Assembly (NCBI GenBank): GCA_027886175.1
Contig: JAJNNQ010000004.1
Span: 1,178,001 to 1,242,000 of the forward strand
Direction: 5' to 3'
Source: Phylloscopus collybita
Taxonomy: Eukaryota; Chordata; Aves; Passeriformes; Phylloscopidae
Length of the DNA: 64,000 bases
This document shows, one piece after another, positions 14,201-29,200 of this stretch (position 1 is the stretch's first letter; the number at the start of each line of letters is the position of its first letter). The notes below the pieces were generated by a model. It was given only the letters and a program-made list of their open reading frames with translations, had not been told where the DNA came from and did not search any database. The translations under genes were made by a program, and so were the position numbers.

Positions 14201-17200
14201 TAGAAGTCACTGTGAACATTTTACAGTAGATGAAAGTAGCTGCAGGGTTAGAAAGTCTCTCCTGACTCAAAACCAGATATTAAAGAACAGTTCCTAGAAA
14301 GTCTCCCCTGATTCATAATCAGGTGTTAGAGAACAATTCCTGAAAGTTAAAAAAATAACATAATGAAAGAAAATCACTTCAATGGAGATTGTGGCAGAAA
14401 TAAACTGTTCCAATATGTGCAATACAATGCTTTCACATGAATAAAAAAATAGAGACCAATAGGAAGACAAGAACAAGAAAATAATAAAATCATTAGCAAA
14501 GCATACCGTGAAGACTGTAGCTGCAATGGCATAGATCAAGAGAGCCTGAAGATTGTCTTTGGCTACTTCGGTCTCGAGAGCAGATATTCGTTGTTTAGCA
14601 TAGAGCCACCACAAGACTCCTGTACCACCTATGTTTTAGTGAGAAAATGAAAAGGATAAATGAATGATCCATCTTTTGTGTGATACATACTGCCTAGTCT
14701 CAGAGAAATAAAACTGTTCTTTCCTTTTAAATCTAGTCTGGTACTGAATACTCAAGAGCACTGATGCTCAACCCAACAGGAACTTGAGAGGAGGGAGAAG
14801 TATCTAGTTCTCCTCTTTTGCCCTCTTCTCAAGTGAACATACTCCTCTTCTCACAGTATCATCATACTATGACCACTTAAAAGACTTGCAGAACCTTGAC
14901 TCTGTGTTTTAGGGTAAACTGCATTGAAAGACTACTTCATGAGGAACCCTACCAATAAATAGCACAGCTCCCGCTAGACAGGTAATAAATGAACAAAAAG
15001 AAGAATAAATAGGTCTCTGGTAGGCTATTTGTATGAATGTATATGTGTGTATAATAGTGCAGGGAGTCTGAATTTAGGAGGATGAACAGAGATTCCTAAA
15101 CCTTTGTATTAGGATGTGAAATAACAACAAAACAAGGAGTCAACCATTCTTGGGAAAAGTAATCAAAACAAGAAGCATCAGCTAGATGCTGGAAACAGCA
15201 CCTTAATGATATTTAGATACACTTGTTTCAGACAATGTCTTGGACTAGTAAAAAGCACAGGAGGCAAATACAATGTGAGGTACTATCTTCTCACTCCTGA
15301 TACGTTAATCCTACCATTATGGCCAGAAAAACGTTCTCCTATTCTAGCTGCCTTTCCAAGGTAGAACTTTTCTTGAACACAGGTCTCCAGCCCCTCAGGG
15401 AGATAACCTCTCCTATCTGGTATATTTCTTTTCTCTTTTAAGTGTCCTTCTCTGTTCTGCTGGTATTTCTGAATCAAATGCATAAGCTTAGTAGGGAGGA
15501 TGCACCAGATGAATCTCTGTGGTCCCTTCCAACCTTACCCATACTGTGATTCTGTGACCACGTGTTTTTGCTGAACATACTCTGTTCAGGTCTAAAAGAA
15601 GAATCTCTTTTGACATCTCCTAAACAAATGTCTTGCGTTATGGAACCAAAAATGTGTATTTTATTTCATCTGTTGAAAGCAGCTGGGTAGATGTTTATCT
15701 CTGGTAACTCCGGGGGGAGGGGGCAGATGCCTTCTGATAATGGCCAACTGTTCAAAGCAGGTGGGGCAGTGTTTCTTATCTCTTTCATGCCTGTTCTCCC
15801 TCCAGGGGGACATTCTCTGCTGATGGGCCATTAACGCTCACTTAAGGACATGACATAAGGACATGACACATTCCATCATCCCATTGTGAGATGCTCTGCC
15901 CAAGTGGAGGGGGAGCCAACCATTCCTACCTGGATAAAAGCTGAGACATAGGAACACGAGGTTATCTGGTTAAAAAAAGGGCAGAGGAAGACTGGACCCT
16001 TCTCACCATCACTGGATCCTTTTCTCTCAGGATCATCTCTGCTCCAACAGAACCACATCTGCCACTCCAGGAGGACTTACTGTGGACTGTTTCTAACACC
16101 CTGACCAACAGGGTGTCAGGTGGTATTTCTGACTCTGTCAGGGTTTCTAGAATTTTTATTTGTTTGCTTGTTTGTTTGTTTTGTTGGGTTTTTTTACTAC
16201 TACATTTGTATTGTTAATATTCCTAGTAAAGAACTGTTATTCCTATTCCCATATCTCTGCCTGAAAGCCCTTAATTGCAAAATTATAATTTGGAGGGGGT
16301 GAGAAGTTTACATTCTCCAGTCCAAGAGAAACTCCAGCTTTCCCTGGCAGATACCTGTCCTTCCAAACCAAGACAACAAACAATACAATCAAGACAGAAT
16401 AAGCAGTATGTGTCATAAAATACAGGTTTTTATTCAAGCCATGGAATGGATGAAACTTTTTAGAACATAGAACATACTAACAGACGCTAGTAAGATAAGT
16501 CATTCAACTCTTTCACTTAACATGGTTGCTCAGCTTCTAAAGAGAATAAAAATGAAATACATACATTCTATTCTAGAAAATATTCTATTTCTGTATTTTT
16601 CCTTTTCCCTAGTCATAGATTGTGAGGCGATTAATCAGAAAATCAAAGTATCCTGAAAAAATATAGATAGATCGTCTGCTCTTTTTTCCCATCCATTGCA
16701 GTCATGAATTGCAAGAATTAAATCACTAGTGCTTCCTAATATCATTATTTTCCCTTCCCTTCAGTCATCTGCCCAGACATTTTGGCTTCACTACTCAGCA
16801 ATAAGTGTAGAAAACTTTAGCTTTATGAATTTAAAAGCTAATGTGATAAAATAAGGTAATTTTCACAAAAGCTACATCATTTTGGAAGAGACAATCTTTG
16901 GTTATTTCCAAGATAGCATGGCTGGTTGCATTTCACACATGATCTAGGTCATGCAGGCCTTTCTGAGTCATATGGAAATAAAAGGATTTTATTAGAATTG
17001 CTAGACAAGCACCTTTACTTCCTCTCTTCAAGATCAGGTCTTAAAGAGATACTCAAAGAACTCAAGGGCTGATGAACATCTCAGAGTTGTAAATATATTC
17101 AGCTGCATAAGCAATAGCTGCCCTTAGTTTTCTTCAGGCACCAGCTGTGGCGATGGAGTGCCATCAGACACACCCAGGCTTAGCTGCCATGCTGATGTGT

Positions 17201-20200
17201 TTGGAAGACAGGTTAAGAAGTAGGCAACATTTAGGGTCGTGCTGCAAGTGCTGTGAGGAATCTCCTACAGTGACACCTGTGGGCTCTAGTGAGCTAGGCT
17301 GACATGAAGATTGCCTGCCAAGCAGGTGTGCAAATATTCAAAGACCAATGTACTCTCTGAGAGAGATCTGCAATTACTAAGGTGGCATTTTTCATGTGCA
17401 TCTTGAAAGGGACTCAAAAAAAAAAAAAAAAAAGGCTGAAGAGAAATGCATGATCCAAGATTTGTGTGGGATGTAGCTGGGTTGAGAACAAGCCCATAGA
17501 ACTGGGCACTCAAACTGGGAGACAAACAAAACTTACCAAGTGATCCGAGAATGACAAGAATCGTTAAAATCCAGACAAGTACTCTTGAAATGTACCTTAT
17601 TATAACCATCAAAATCATGGACAACACTGCAAGAGAAGACAAATAAAATAAGCAGACTAATTACTTCAAGTAGATATAGCATTCCTAATTTTCCCACTGC
17701 ACTGAAATAACTGCCTTCTAACAGAATTTTTACAGACAGATCTCTTTTTTGAGGCTTACAAACTCACTGAATAGGTAGTTAAGAAAATTAGGCACCTCTA
17801 CAACTTCTGCTTTGGTAATGTTGATTAAAAGAAAGCAAGCATAAATACATTTACAAGATACATTAAACACAAGACATAATGCTTGCATACAGACAGAGAT
17901 GTATTTAGACAATGACCAAACAGACAGCAAGACATGACAGTATTTTGAGTTTGGTAATATGAGCCCACCTCCTAAGGACCAGAGCAGAGTCTGCACTCAA
18001 ATACACATGTCCAAAAAGTGCAGTTAATATGATATCTGTGTATTCCAAAATGTTGTGCCAGTCATAAGTAAAAAGCTATACAGCCAGCTAAGGCTAAGTT
18101 AATGATGTGTACAGGTACACACTCATATTTTAACACATACACATTTGTGTTCAGCAGTTACATGCAAGCCACTGGAACCTCCCTTTTTGAATCACAGTCT
18201 AACCCACTGTTCTAAAATAAATAATTTCTGTTTAACTATGAAATTATGAAAACTATTTTTTAAATTAACTTTATGTAAATTCTGTACTAACTTCTGACTC
18301 TAATTGAACAGTAGCACTGTGAAACAGCCACTAGCTTTCAGATTCGGAACAGTTTTCTACCATTATTATCAAATTACTTAAGCTGTCAAAATGCAAAAAT
18401 AAACAGCTTTCCAGTTACAGTTGAAAACATACACAGTGGTCTTTTGTGTATGTTATGGGGGGGTTAATCCTTGATTTTGCTTTCTTTTTCTCTTCCTTTC
18501 CTCTGCCCTTTTTTTAACCACAAAAGCAAACTGAAAACAAAAGACCCCTACATCTGATAGAGCTTTGCAGTGTTTCTTTCTAAACAATACACTGCTCATA
18601 AGCATAGCTAATATCTTGATCCTTCCATTTTAGGAGATTTCAGATTTTATATTTTGTATGAGTAAAACAGACTCACTAGGAAAGCTATTTATGTCAGTGG
18701 GCAACATTCCACCTCAAACGACATGACTTTATTAAAACAGCTCTTCAGACTAGTGCAAAGTGTCACTCTATAGGCTAAAGGCATCTCTCAGCTATAGAAA
18801 CAATTCAGCACCTCTCTACTGTTGGGAACTTCCAGCTCTTCAGAAAAGGCTGAGATTTTCAAAGACCTGAAGCTTTTAATTTTGAAGGAAGGGGAAGAAG
18901 GAGGTAACACAACGCAACAAATGGGCACCTAATTTTCTTGTTTTCACTCTTAAAGTTCTCATATCTTTGTACAAGTATCTTAAATGAAAAAAAATTAAAT
19001 CCCCTCTATCCAACAGGAGTGTGCTATTGTGCATTTCTCAACCCATCCTTTTTATTTGGAGAGGGTTTATTTGGACTTGACTTGGTAGAAGATGACTGCT
19101 ACAAGTAGGAAAGGGGAATACTATAATAAAAATTAAGAAAAAGTGGATGCTCTCTTAACTATACTGAAGTTAATGTTGGCTAATTAACAGCGATGCATCC
19201 TCTATCTTGTAATCAGTGTAAGAGAAACAAAACCAGGAATGCATATGTATATTACCTGTGAGTAAGTTACCCAGCTCTCAAATAAAATTTAAAAAAACCA
19301 TTCTAAATAATTTTCTAAGGGATTGTTGCTATTATACATGTGTTTTGCTTATATTGTGGTTAGAGTGTATTAACAACCTCCTCATGGAGTACACTAAGAA
19401 ATAGCTAGTAATGAGAAAAACGATTACCTAGTGATAACAAGCAAAGTCCCATTATAATCTCTTTGCTGGTCATAACTCCACTAATCAGCCTGTGTAAGAC
19501 ACTACTGTCACTGACAAAGGTGATCAGGGCCTCTGCAAACTTGGCATAGCAGGAAATGTTCACAGGAGCACAGCGATGGAAGAATGGAATAGGTGCACTG
19601 GTGACACAAGAAAAAAAATCAGAAAAAAAATTACTCCTACTTAATATAAATGCCACATCAACACACAAATGAAAGGTGAATAGATGCAATCATTCCACCC
19701 TTATAACATCATAACCAGAAACCATGTGTTGAATGCACAAGTGCTGCTGAAATGAGGATGATCATAATGGAAAGTGATGCAGTTTTTACAAATTCCCCTG
19801 TGAGGCTGGAGTGTACATTCCAATAGGATATTATTACCCTCCCACCCTTAAATGACAAGGCGCAGAAAGTATATGCTCCTATTTCCACTTAAATGTCCTT
19901 CTTTCAAGTGTCAGGTGGTGAACCAGCAGCTGAAACAATGCCTTTCACTCATGTTAGAATGGAATACTGGTCCACATTTGCAGCAAAAGAAATTGCAGAA
20001 TACCAATACTCTTCCTGAGAGTATATGTTTTGTTCTAAAGGACATCAGCATTCACAACTGCTGCCAAGCAAAACTAATGTATTTATTCCCGATCTTTCCT
20101 CTTAGTAAGCTTGTTCTTGTATTTAATATTATAATCACAGTGTAATTCATTAACTTCGTTAAAATTATGCAAAACATGCCAGGATGCCTCTATTGCTTTG

Positions 20201-23200
20201 AACTGTTTTGGAAACACCCTCACAAAAACTATTGAGACTATGCGCTAAACTTTGCAGAACGTTCCAAAAAACCTGCTATCGAGTCTGTCAGAGAAAGACA
20301 GAAGAGTGCAAAAACTTTCCTTTAAAAGTGGGTAATTTTGTTTTCCAAATGTCTCCAATTTAGTAGCAGTCTGTCTTGCTCATAAACCATGTCAGATTTC
20401 AAAGTGGCCTATTACATTATTTGATCAATTCCCAATTACATTTCAGACATGAATTACATGTTCCTTCCTGTAATTGGATCCAATGAAAAAAATGTCCTTT
20501 CTATTGTTTCACCTGCCCAATCTTCCTTACTTGAAAGATTTCAGTGGACTATAGCAGCAATAATCTTCTGCAGTTTCCCCATTTCAGCAATGACCTATAA
20601 ATCAACAATTTTCTGTCCTCAATAACTATTTTTAAGGCCATGTTTTTCTAAAACTCTAACCACCATTTTAAACACAGTGAATAAACCAGCTGCCTTAGGC
20701 ACACATTGTTTTTCTGGGTAAAAAAGGATGACATGATGAAAACCATTAATGTGTAACTTTTTTCTAAAGAAATTGGGAGAAATTATGATCACCATTTCTA
20801 GGTGATCATAATTTCCTGCCATTTCTAGGTAATTAGTAGATCTTAGGTCTTTGATGATTGCAAATTTTATGGTTCTAGGATTACTGTGATGAGTAGGTAA
20901 ATGCATTTGGAGATGCTCGTGTTGATGGTCTACTTTTGGGTAGTAATGAATACAGCAGTTAAGCACAAAGTAATTGTGCATTAGTCACAGCAGTTAAAAA
21001 ACAAATCAAATCCATAATGATGGCTGTCCTACTTAAAAGGTGGCCCATGTAGCCTCTTAGCCTCTTAAAACATAACCTATTTTGGAATACTGCTGTTCAT
21101 TATATGCCATATTACTGAAAAAGACTGAAATTTGAGAGGTTTGTTTAATTGTTAACTGCTACAACTTTACAGCAAGCCTACAGCATTTGTAAGTTGTTAC
21201 TACCAGTAGGAAAGCTGAAATTTTGAGGTGGAAGTAGGCAAAAGAATGTTATTCCTGTATCCAAATACAAAAATATACACTTTGAAAAGGGCACTAATGG
21301 GATTAAAATAGTCTTCTGAAATACATCCCAATGGAAGAAAACATGTTTTTTGTATCAGTTTATATTAGTCATCTAATCGCCTTTAACCTAAAGCAAGTTC
21401 AATTACCTATTTTTATGTGCAGTAATTAATTGCTAAGTTTGTTTTAATTAATAAAAAAAAATATAGGTTAGTGGTTCCTACAAGCTTTCTTGAGTAAATG
21501 GGACTCCTGAGAATCCACTTCTGAGATATGCCTCTGCTCCAGTGGTTCTGACTGAATGAGCAGGTGAGGTGAAGTGTCTTAATAAAAAACACAGTAATAG
21601 ATCTATTCTCCATGACCTGGGCTATTTTATATGAACTCTTGATTGTATCTTGGTATATTACCTACTGAAAAGGAGTTACAAATTTCTAAGAAGAACAGCA
21701 TGATGCTTAATCATAAGAACGAATAAAGTTCAAACCAGCAGATGATGGTCTCAGAAGCTGTACTTTTAAAGCATTATTGAAATGAAGTTAGGAGACCTAT
21801 CTGATTACTCAAGCATTAGATTTCAGAGTTTTTTCCTCTCACTTCTACCCCTGTGTATGTACAGGAGTAGTACAGCATCCTGTGTGAGGGGAGGGGGAGT
21901 CCAATTGGAACACCACTGCTAGCTGCTCCTTATAACCTCTACAGGGCAGTCCCTTGGCACAACCCAGCACAGCTGGTTTATAGATAAATGCAGCAGGGAA
22001 CTGGACATGTTTTCCTCTCGGGTCCTCTAAACATGCAGAGGCTGATGCAGGCTGCGTGTGGAAGAAACACATACTGCCAACTGCACTGCTAGACTACTGC
22101 TCTGTCAAAGTTGGATATAATCTTGAAGATGGATGGTAGGAGTCAATAGACAGCCTCAGCTGAAGGTTGTAAAGAATCCTGGTCATCAAACAGAAAACCT
22201 CAAGGGACAATCATCACACCATATGCTACTTTCATCCCATGGAACCAGAGGGTTCAAAAACCCTTGACAGATTACACTGGTTTCATCTGGGGTAGGGTTA
22301 ATTTTCTTCACAGTGGCTGCTCTGGAGCTTGTTTTGGATTTGTGCTGAACATAGGGCTGATAATATAGAGATACTTTTGTTATTGCTGAGCAGAGCTTAC
22401 ACAGACCCAAGGCCTCTTCTGCTTTTCACACGGCCATGCTGGCAAGGACATTGGGGGTGCATGGTAGGTTGGGAGGAGACACAGCCAGGACAGGTGACCC
22501 CAGCTGAGCAAAGGGATATTCCAGACCACATGGCATCATGCACAGGATATAAAAAGGGGGAAAGAAGAGGAAGAAGGGCACATTTGAAGTGATGGTATTT
22601 GTCTTCCCAAATAACTGTTGTGTGTAACAGGGCCCTGCACTCCTGGATATGGCTGAACACCTGCCTGCCCAGGGGAAGTGATAAATTCCTTGTTTTGCTC
22701 CGCTTGTGTGTGCAGCTTACCTTCCCCTATTAAATCATCTTTATATCAACCCATAAGCTTTCTACCTTTTACCCTTCCAGTTCTCTCCTCAGTCCTGCTG
22801 GTGGGGAAGTGAGCAAGTGGCAGTAGGGGTCTGGGTTGTTGAATGGGGTTAAACCATGACACAGATGAAACGTGACTATTAAGTAAGCTTGTCCTGAATG
22901 CCTCAGTCTACAAGCTGTAGGGTTTTCATTTGGTTGTATCAATAGGATTCCATTTCTCCTTCAAATTACACTTACTCAAATAATTTAACTATAAAAACCT
23001 GAAAACCACTGGTTTACAGACACAATGTTGGACTTCTTTGCCTTAGGGCATTAGGTTCAGACCTTTCAATCTCAAAAATGCTCAAATCTATCGTACATTT
23101 TAATAATACCGTATCAAAAAGGAGAAATACTCCATCTACACATTAGCTTATTTAAAATAACACAAAGTAATTTTTATGAGGAATTTACACAACATCATTA

Positions 23201-26200
23201 GAGCTCTGACACATTGCTCTATCCTTCTGTTTTCTTACTAAGCCATATTCATTGAGACTGAATGACATGGGAACACACAATGAGAAGTCAATATAGTTCT
23301 GGCAAAAACTAGCACTAACAAGCCTTTTCAGTATGCAAGCTGGCACTGAAGTTTTCATTTGTTTTGTATTACTGCTGTAACAGCTTGCTAGCTGCATGGA
23401 ATATTAATCTATATGGGATAAAATTTTAAAAAAGCTAATATTCCAGCTTCCACTAATTGTCACTATAATATAAAAATATATTCAGTGGAGAGGCTACCAT
23501 GTATACGAGAAAGACTTAAAATCAGTGTTTGTAGAACTAACACAAATATAACATTCACAAAAAAGGTAACAGAAAGCTACGCATAGGAAAAGACTCTGCA
23601 GTTACCACCCACTACTGAGTATATTTGAGAGGCTAAATTTTGAGGAAACACAACATGGTTTTCTTCTCAAGTTAGTGCAATTACTGACAGAAGGCTGTGC
23701 AGAACAGCTAAGAGATCACTTTTCTCAGCAATGTTCATGTCCACAGATCCAGGCATAGCTTCTAGCATAGCTAGAAGACTCTATAAAGCTATGAACATTC
23801 CAATCCTATTTCACAAACAGCAGTCTAACGTAACACTTAAGACAGTAAACCTCAAAATACAGCTAAAATATCTCTTAATAAAATACAGCCCTGTTTTTGG
23901 TACTCGACTATCCTCATGTTAGTCATTTGCAGACTGACAGAGTAAAAAATGAAGCAATTTGCATCTATCTGATTGGCTGAGGTAAGGTATAAGAAGTGAA
24001 TGCTGCAGAGAGCTGTGCATCCCTACATAATTTTTCCTCCCAAAGACTAAAAATGTTCCATGATTGTCCCAGATCTGAATTGCTGATAGGCAGCTGGCTA
24101 TAGGTAGGGTGAAAGGCAGTAAAACAGCTGATATTTAGAAACAGCATCAGTCATATGAGACAAGAGAATTTGAAGATAATCAGCCCAATACTTTCAGTAA
24201 CACATACATGGATAATCTGGATTTTTCTTTGACTGTTATTTTCACTACCTTCTAAAAACCAGAATTTTAGAAAATTATGCAATAATACACTAAAACATCT
24301 ACCTGTAAGAGTGAACATGTGTTGGTATTTTCTAAAGAATTGTCATGATCAAAACAAATTTCTGCTCCCTCAATCCCAAATCAGACAACTTGATCATATT
24401 ACCTCTCTGGAACAGGATATTTAGGACATAACTTGGCAGCCCGTGGGTCTGTAGTATATTCTGATGGCTGTAGTTCATAGCTACACAGAGTGGATCCTGT
24501 TGAAAAGTAAAAATAAAAAAAATTATTTGTATGGAAAAAAACCCCAAACATTCATATTCTTTGCAAACAGCATTAAAACTGATACAGGTGCTGATTCTGC
24601 ACCTCCTCATGTCATTACCATAAAACTTTGCTACAGTTCCTCCTGTAGCATGTTGCGTCAAGACCAACACAGTTGTCATTAGAATATAATGACACTCTCC
24701 ATCTAGCTTTTTGTTTGGGTATTTAAGTGGAAAAGACTAATTCAGTGTAAAAGAGAAGGACACAAAATACTGTGAAATCCCCATCCCCTGCTATTCCACC
24801 ATGTTTTTCCTTGATAATATTTAATGCATGAACATTGCATAACACAACATCCATGATAGAAAGGAAATATTCCTGGATTTGCAGGGATTTTTTTGGTGTG
24901 TTTTCAAAATACAACTGGTCTACAGATTTCGGGGAGAGGAACAAAGAACCCTAACTAAAATAAATTAGAAAGTTGGCTGAGAAACAACAGAAGCTCTGCA
25001 TTACATAGTCAAATCTTCTAAAAAAGCTGAACTTCTCCATAAACAAATTGGTATAGCACAGTAAAGATCAAGTTGCCTATAACAAAATTAAAACATAAAT
25101 TAAGTTTTCCTTTGTACCTGACATATGCCTAATGGAAGTGCCTTACCTAGGAGAGATTTCTTTCAATTTATCTATAATGAAGACACTGAACATCTGACCC
25201 AAAGCTTGTAGGAAATCAGCAACTTCCAAATCAGATTGGAGCCCTGGTATGTCAGAAACTGCAGAGATAAGGAAGTCTCCAATGATATGAGTTGCCTATC
25301 CAAAGATGAATTTCCTTCCAGTCTTGTCTCCTAATAGATTGTTTACTTCCAAGTGCAAGGGCTTTTAATACATAGCTTTTAGTGTCCTTTTCCCCTATGC
25401 AATGCACTAAGGACTTCTCTTAATAAGGACTTAACTTAATCTTGATCATCAATATAAACATTCAATTCTTTCCATTATTAAAGTCTCCTCTTCAGGAATA
25501 GAAGAGAGTTCTACAAACTGGATCTGGATAAAACATATACACTATTACCCAAAATAAATCAAGAATTTTGACAAATAGCCTTATCTTGGCCTGCATTACA
25601 CCAAACAGAACTATTACTTGTAGAATATTATTTGCAGAAATTTTATCTATCATTGCTACATTTCTACCTCTGTGAAGAGACCTCTTCTATTCATGGACTG
25701 AAAGAGCAAGAGCCTACTTAGGTGCCTCAGCTGCTCTCTATCTGCAGTCTCTGGAACACTATTTAAGAACCACTTCCACAAAATAGTTTTTTGGAAGTCC
25801 AAGCCATTAAATGCACTATTGAAGAAAGTTAGATTTCCTACAAAGAGAAGGTATGAGGAGAAACATCAGAAATGCATTTTCAATTACATGGTTAATATCA
25901 ATCCTCTGCTTGCTTATGTGGAAAACATGGCATGAGATAAACAACATTCCTTAGATCTTAGTTGTAGATGTAAGTTCCTAAAATATTTTGTCCTTTTTGG
26001 ACAAAAGACCCTATACTGCTGCAAAAAATTTTAATCTGTTCTTGTGGATATGAAAACTTCTGAATCACGTTCATTTACTAACAACTCTATCTGTTGAAGG
26101 GCCAGCAGTAGAGTGTTACAGGTTTACCTTAAAAACAGAAGAAAAAAGAAGATTGCAGATATTTACATTTATTTTGCCTTGAATGAATATAGGTGAAAAG

Positions 26201-29200
26201 ATAAGTTATAAAGATGGTTAGCAGCCAGCTGAACATGAGCCAGCTGTGCTCAGGTGCCAAGAAGGCCAGTAGCATCCTGACCTGTGTCAGCAACAGTGTG
26301 GCCAGCAGGACCAGGGCAGCGATTATCTTCCTGTACCTAGCACTGGTGAGGCCACACCTCAAGTTCTCTGTCCAGTTCTGGATGCCTCACTGCAAGAAAG
26401 ACACTGAGGTGCTGGAGCATGTCCAGAGAAGAACAGTGGAGCTGGTGAAGGGTCTGGAACACAAGTCTTATGAGGAGTGGCTGAGGGAGCTGGGGTTGTT
26501 TAGCCTGGAGAAAAGGAAGTTTGGGGGTGACCTTATCACTCTCTATAACTGCCCAAAAGGAGGCCGGTGGAGGTTTTCAGGAGTTGTCAGGGGGAGGTTG
26601 GCCTCTTTTTCCAAGTAACAAGACACAGGGCAAGAGGAAACGGCCTCAAGCTGTGCCAGGGAAAGTTTAGATTGGGTATCAAGAGTAATTTTTTTTCACC
26701 AAAAGGGTCATCAAGCAATGGAACAGGCTCTCCGGGGAAGTAGTTGAGCCCTCATCTCTGGAGGTACTTAGAAGATGTTGAGATGTGGAGCTTAGGTAAA
26801 TAGTTTAGTGGTGGACTTGATGATCTTAAGGGTGTTTCCTAGCCTAAATGACTCTGGTTATGACTCCATAGCAAGAATAAGGAGCTCTGTAGGAAGAAGT
26901 GGGATATGTGTTATGTATATATGGCAAGTGTATATAGATTCATGATACACAGTGTTTGGGGCCAGCTTGGCCATTCTGCCAAATGACCAGGGCGAACTAC
27001 AGTTTAAGTATCTTATGCAAAGGCCTCCACATCTAAAAAAGCCTAAGGGACAGGGCTGGTGTCTGTATGCCCATGCTCCCTTCTGACTTCTAGATGTTCA
27101 GGCAGGAGAGAAAAAGGGTAGGATTTACTATGGAGAGGAAAAGAAACTCTTTGTACAAATGTGCATCTGAAGACCTGTTCAGATCACAAATGTAAATGAA
27201 GCAAAGTCAAATGCCAGACCCTGATGTGTATACAGGTCACAAGCCACTCAAGTAAGACCTGTAGGGTAATCCAATACACTCCTGGCTGTAGAGCAAACTG
27301 AAGACACCTTGACAGATCCCTCTGGAAGTCAACAGTATATTCCTTCCTGTCATGCCTGACAACTCAGGCTGCCACTACCATGTCTTCTTTTGGGCTACTC
27401 TGGATCTTGTCTCTTCAGATACCTACCTCACAGCACACTTCTTTAGACACAGCCAAGCAGAAAATTATTTTCATGGTGCTTGTCAAACAAAGGATATTAA
27501 CTGCTCTGTATTTAAAGAGACAAGCAGTCCCACAGCTGAAATAACACCCATGAGATTATTTGTCATTTTGTCCCAAATAATTAGGCAAAAACTCAAACTA
27601 TCCCATAAACATTTATTTATATTTTGAAAACCCTCTGACTTCTCCAATACTGTGTAGGAGAGCTTTAGAACTCAAACGTGTGCTTGCATAATGTCACTTT
27701 ACATTAAACTTAAAACTGATTTCTTAACAAAAGAGTCTGTGTGCACCACTTAATACAAGTTTTTATTTTTTAAAATGAGAGAGAAGAATGAACTGTACTG
27801 TCAGCTAACTCGGTTAGTAGAGACTAGCACAGCCAATCTTTTTGTTGCTGTTCAAGTTGGTAAAGCCTGAAAAACTTGAAGGAAATATTTGAGTCATCTA
27901 CCTTCCTGAGATAATTAGTTTACCCAAGACACTACTTTTATTCATGAATTATTATCACTCATAAATGTTTCAAATCCACTATGCATAGGATACAGAGAAC
28001 AAACTAAAAAAATCACTGAAAAAATACAACCTTTGCTTCCTACAGCAATGCACGTATTTCTTCTGGAGAAACTCTTAAGAAAATTACATCAAACTGTCCT
28101 ACAAGGATTGGACTTCAGATCCCAACATGTTGTAACATTAAGAAAAATACTTCTAAACTATGCAGACCATCAGTGTTTTGGCTGTTGGGGAGCACACAGT
28201 AGTGTACCTGACCTGTGTGCACTCTTTAGTCCCACAAATCTGTATTTCATGGCTTCACACATGAAGTGGTATCATGGAGACACACCACGGTTTCTGTTCC
28301 ATGGTTTCTTTTCAATAAATAGAATTGCTCCAGCCATTAGAATATACTGGAACCATAACTGGAGCAAAGTACATTAGAAGACAAATTTTCAACCTAGTTG
28401 TAGGAACTTTTTTTCTAAATCTCCTTTCTGTTTTGCCGAGACTTAGATTAGTAAGGAGCTAAACAGCCATTATCTCTGGCACTCATAGAAAATAGCTATA
28501 TTTACCCCAAGTTTATATATAAAAATGCTGTAGAAAGCCAGGACTTTTACTTCAAAGATTTTTTCTAAATGAGAAGGCAAGTTATTGACGGTTTTGTCTG
28601 CTTGGAAGACAGTGCACAGAAAACATAATTCCCTGCTTTCCACAGCAGTACAGAAACAGTAAAGTCCAAACTAACCAAAAGTGGTTAGGTAAAAACACTT
28701 TTAGAGACCAGAGCTCCAGTACAGCTTTCCTTCCTGTACTTTTTTTTTTTTTTTTTTTTTTTTGCTGTAAACCAACAAACCCCTGCTAAAGCAGCATTAC
28801 TATCAAGAGTTGACAGCTTGAGAAATGGTAAGATTCCCTAAGTCATCCAATAAGAGGAGCAGTACACAGAGGATACCAATGACATTTATATTCCCTGACT
28901 TATAGTAGTAGAAAGCATACCAGGGATTTTGAATTCCGTTCTGGGAGCTCAGCAGTGCCTACGCATCTATCAACACTTATTAACAGCAACTAAAACAAGG
29001 ACTTTCAGACCTAAGAACATGGACTCATTCAGAGTCAAAGACTTAAGCAGAATATTGCAAAACTATGCAGGGACAATAGGGATACCTTCAGTACCAGGAT
29101 CAGCACAATCTCCTTAGGAGTTTAGGATTATGTTCTTTTAAGTTACAAAGAGCTCCAAGCAGCTCAACATACACCTTCTCACATACACGTGGCAAAGCAC

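Larger units (their letters stand above)
14629..17536 (-). other. SLC44A1: SLC44A1 intron 7
   Basis: About 2.9 kb. Contains a CR1 3' tail (15500-15558), an LTR-like element (15671-16378) and an A run (17416-17433). The rest has no recognisable feature. Confidence 0.9.
19598..24402 (-). other. SLC44A1: SLC44A1 intron 5
   Basis: About 4.8 kb. Contains the solo LTR at 22273-22861 and a perfect hairpin at 20779-20815. Moderately GC-rich DNA at 21840-22070 just before the LTR may be another old repeat but was not recognised. Elsewhere nothing is seen. Confidence 0.9.

Noticed and set aside
26214..26618. Plus-strand frame of 134 codons as a gene
   Set aside because: It is the C-terminal end of CR1 ORF2, part of a truncated retrotransposon, so annotated as a mobile element.
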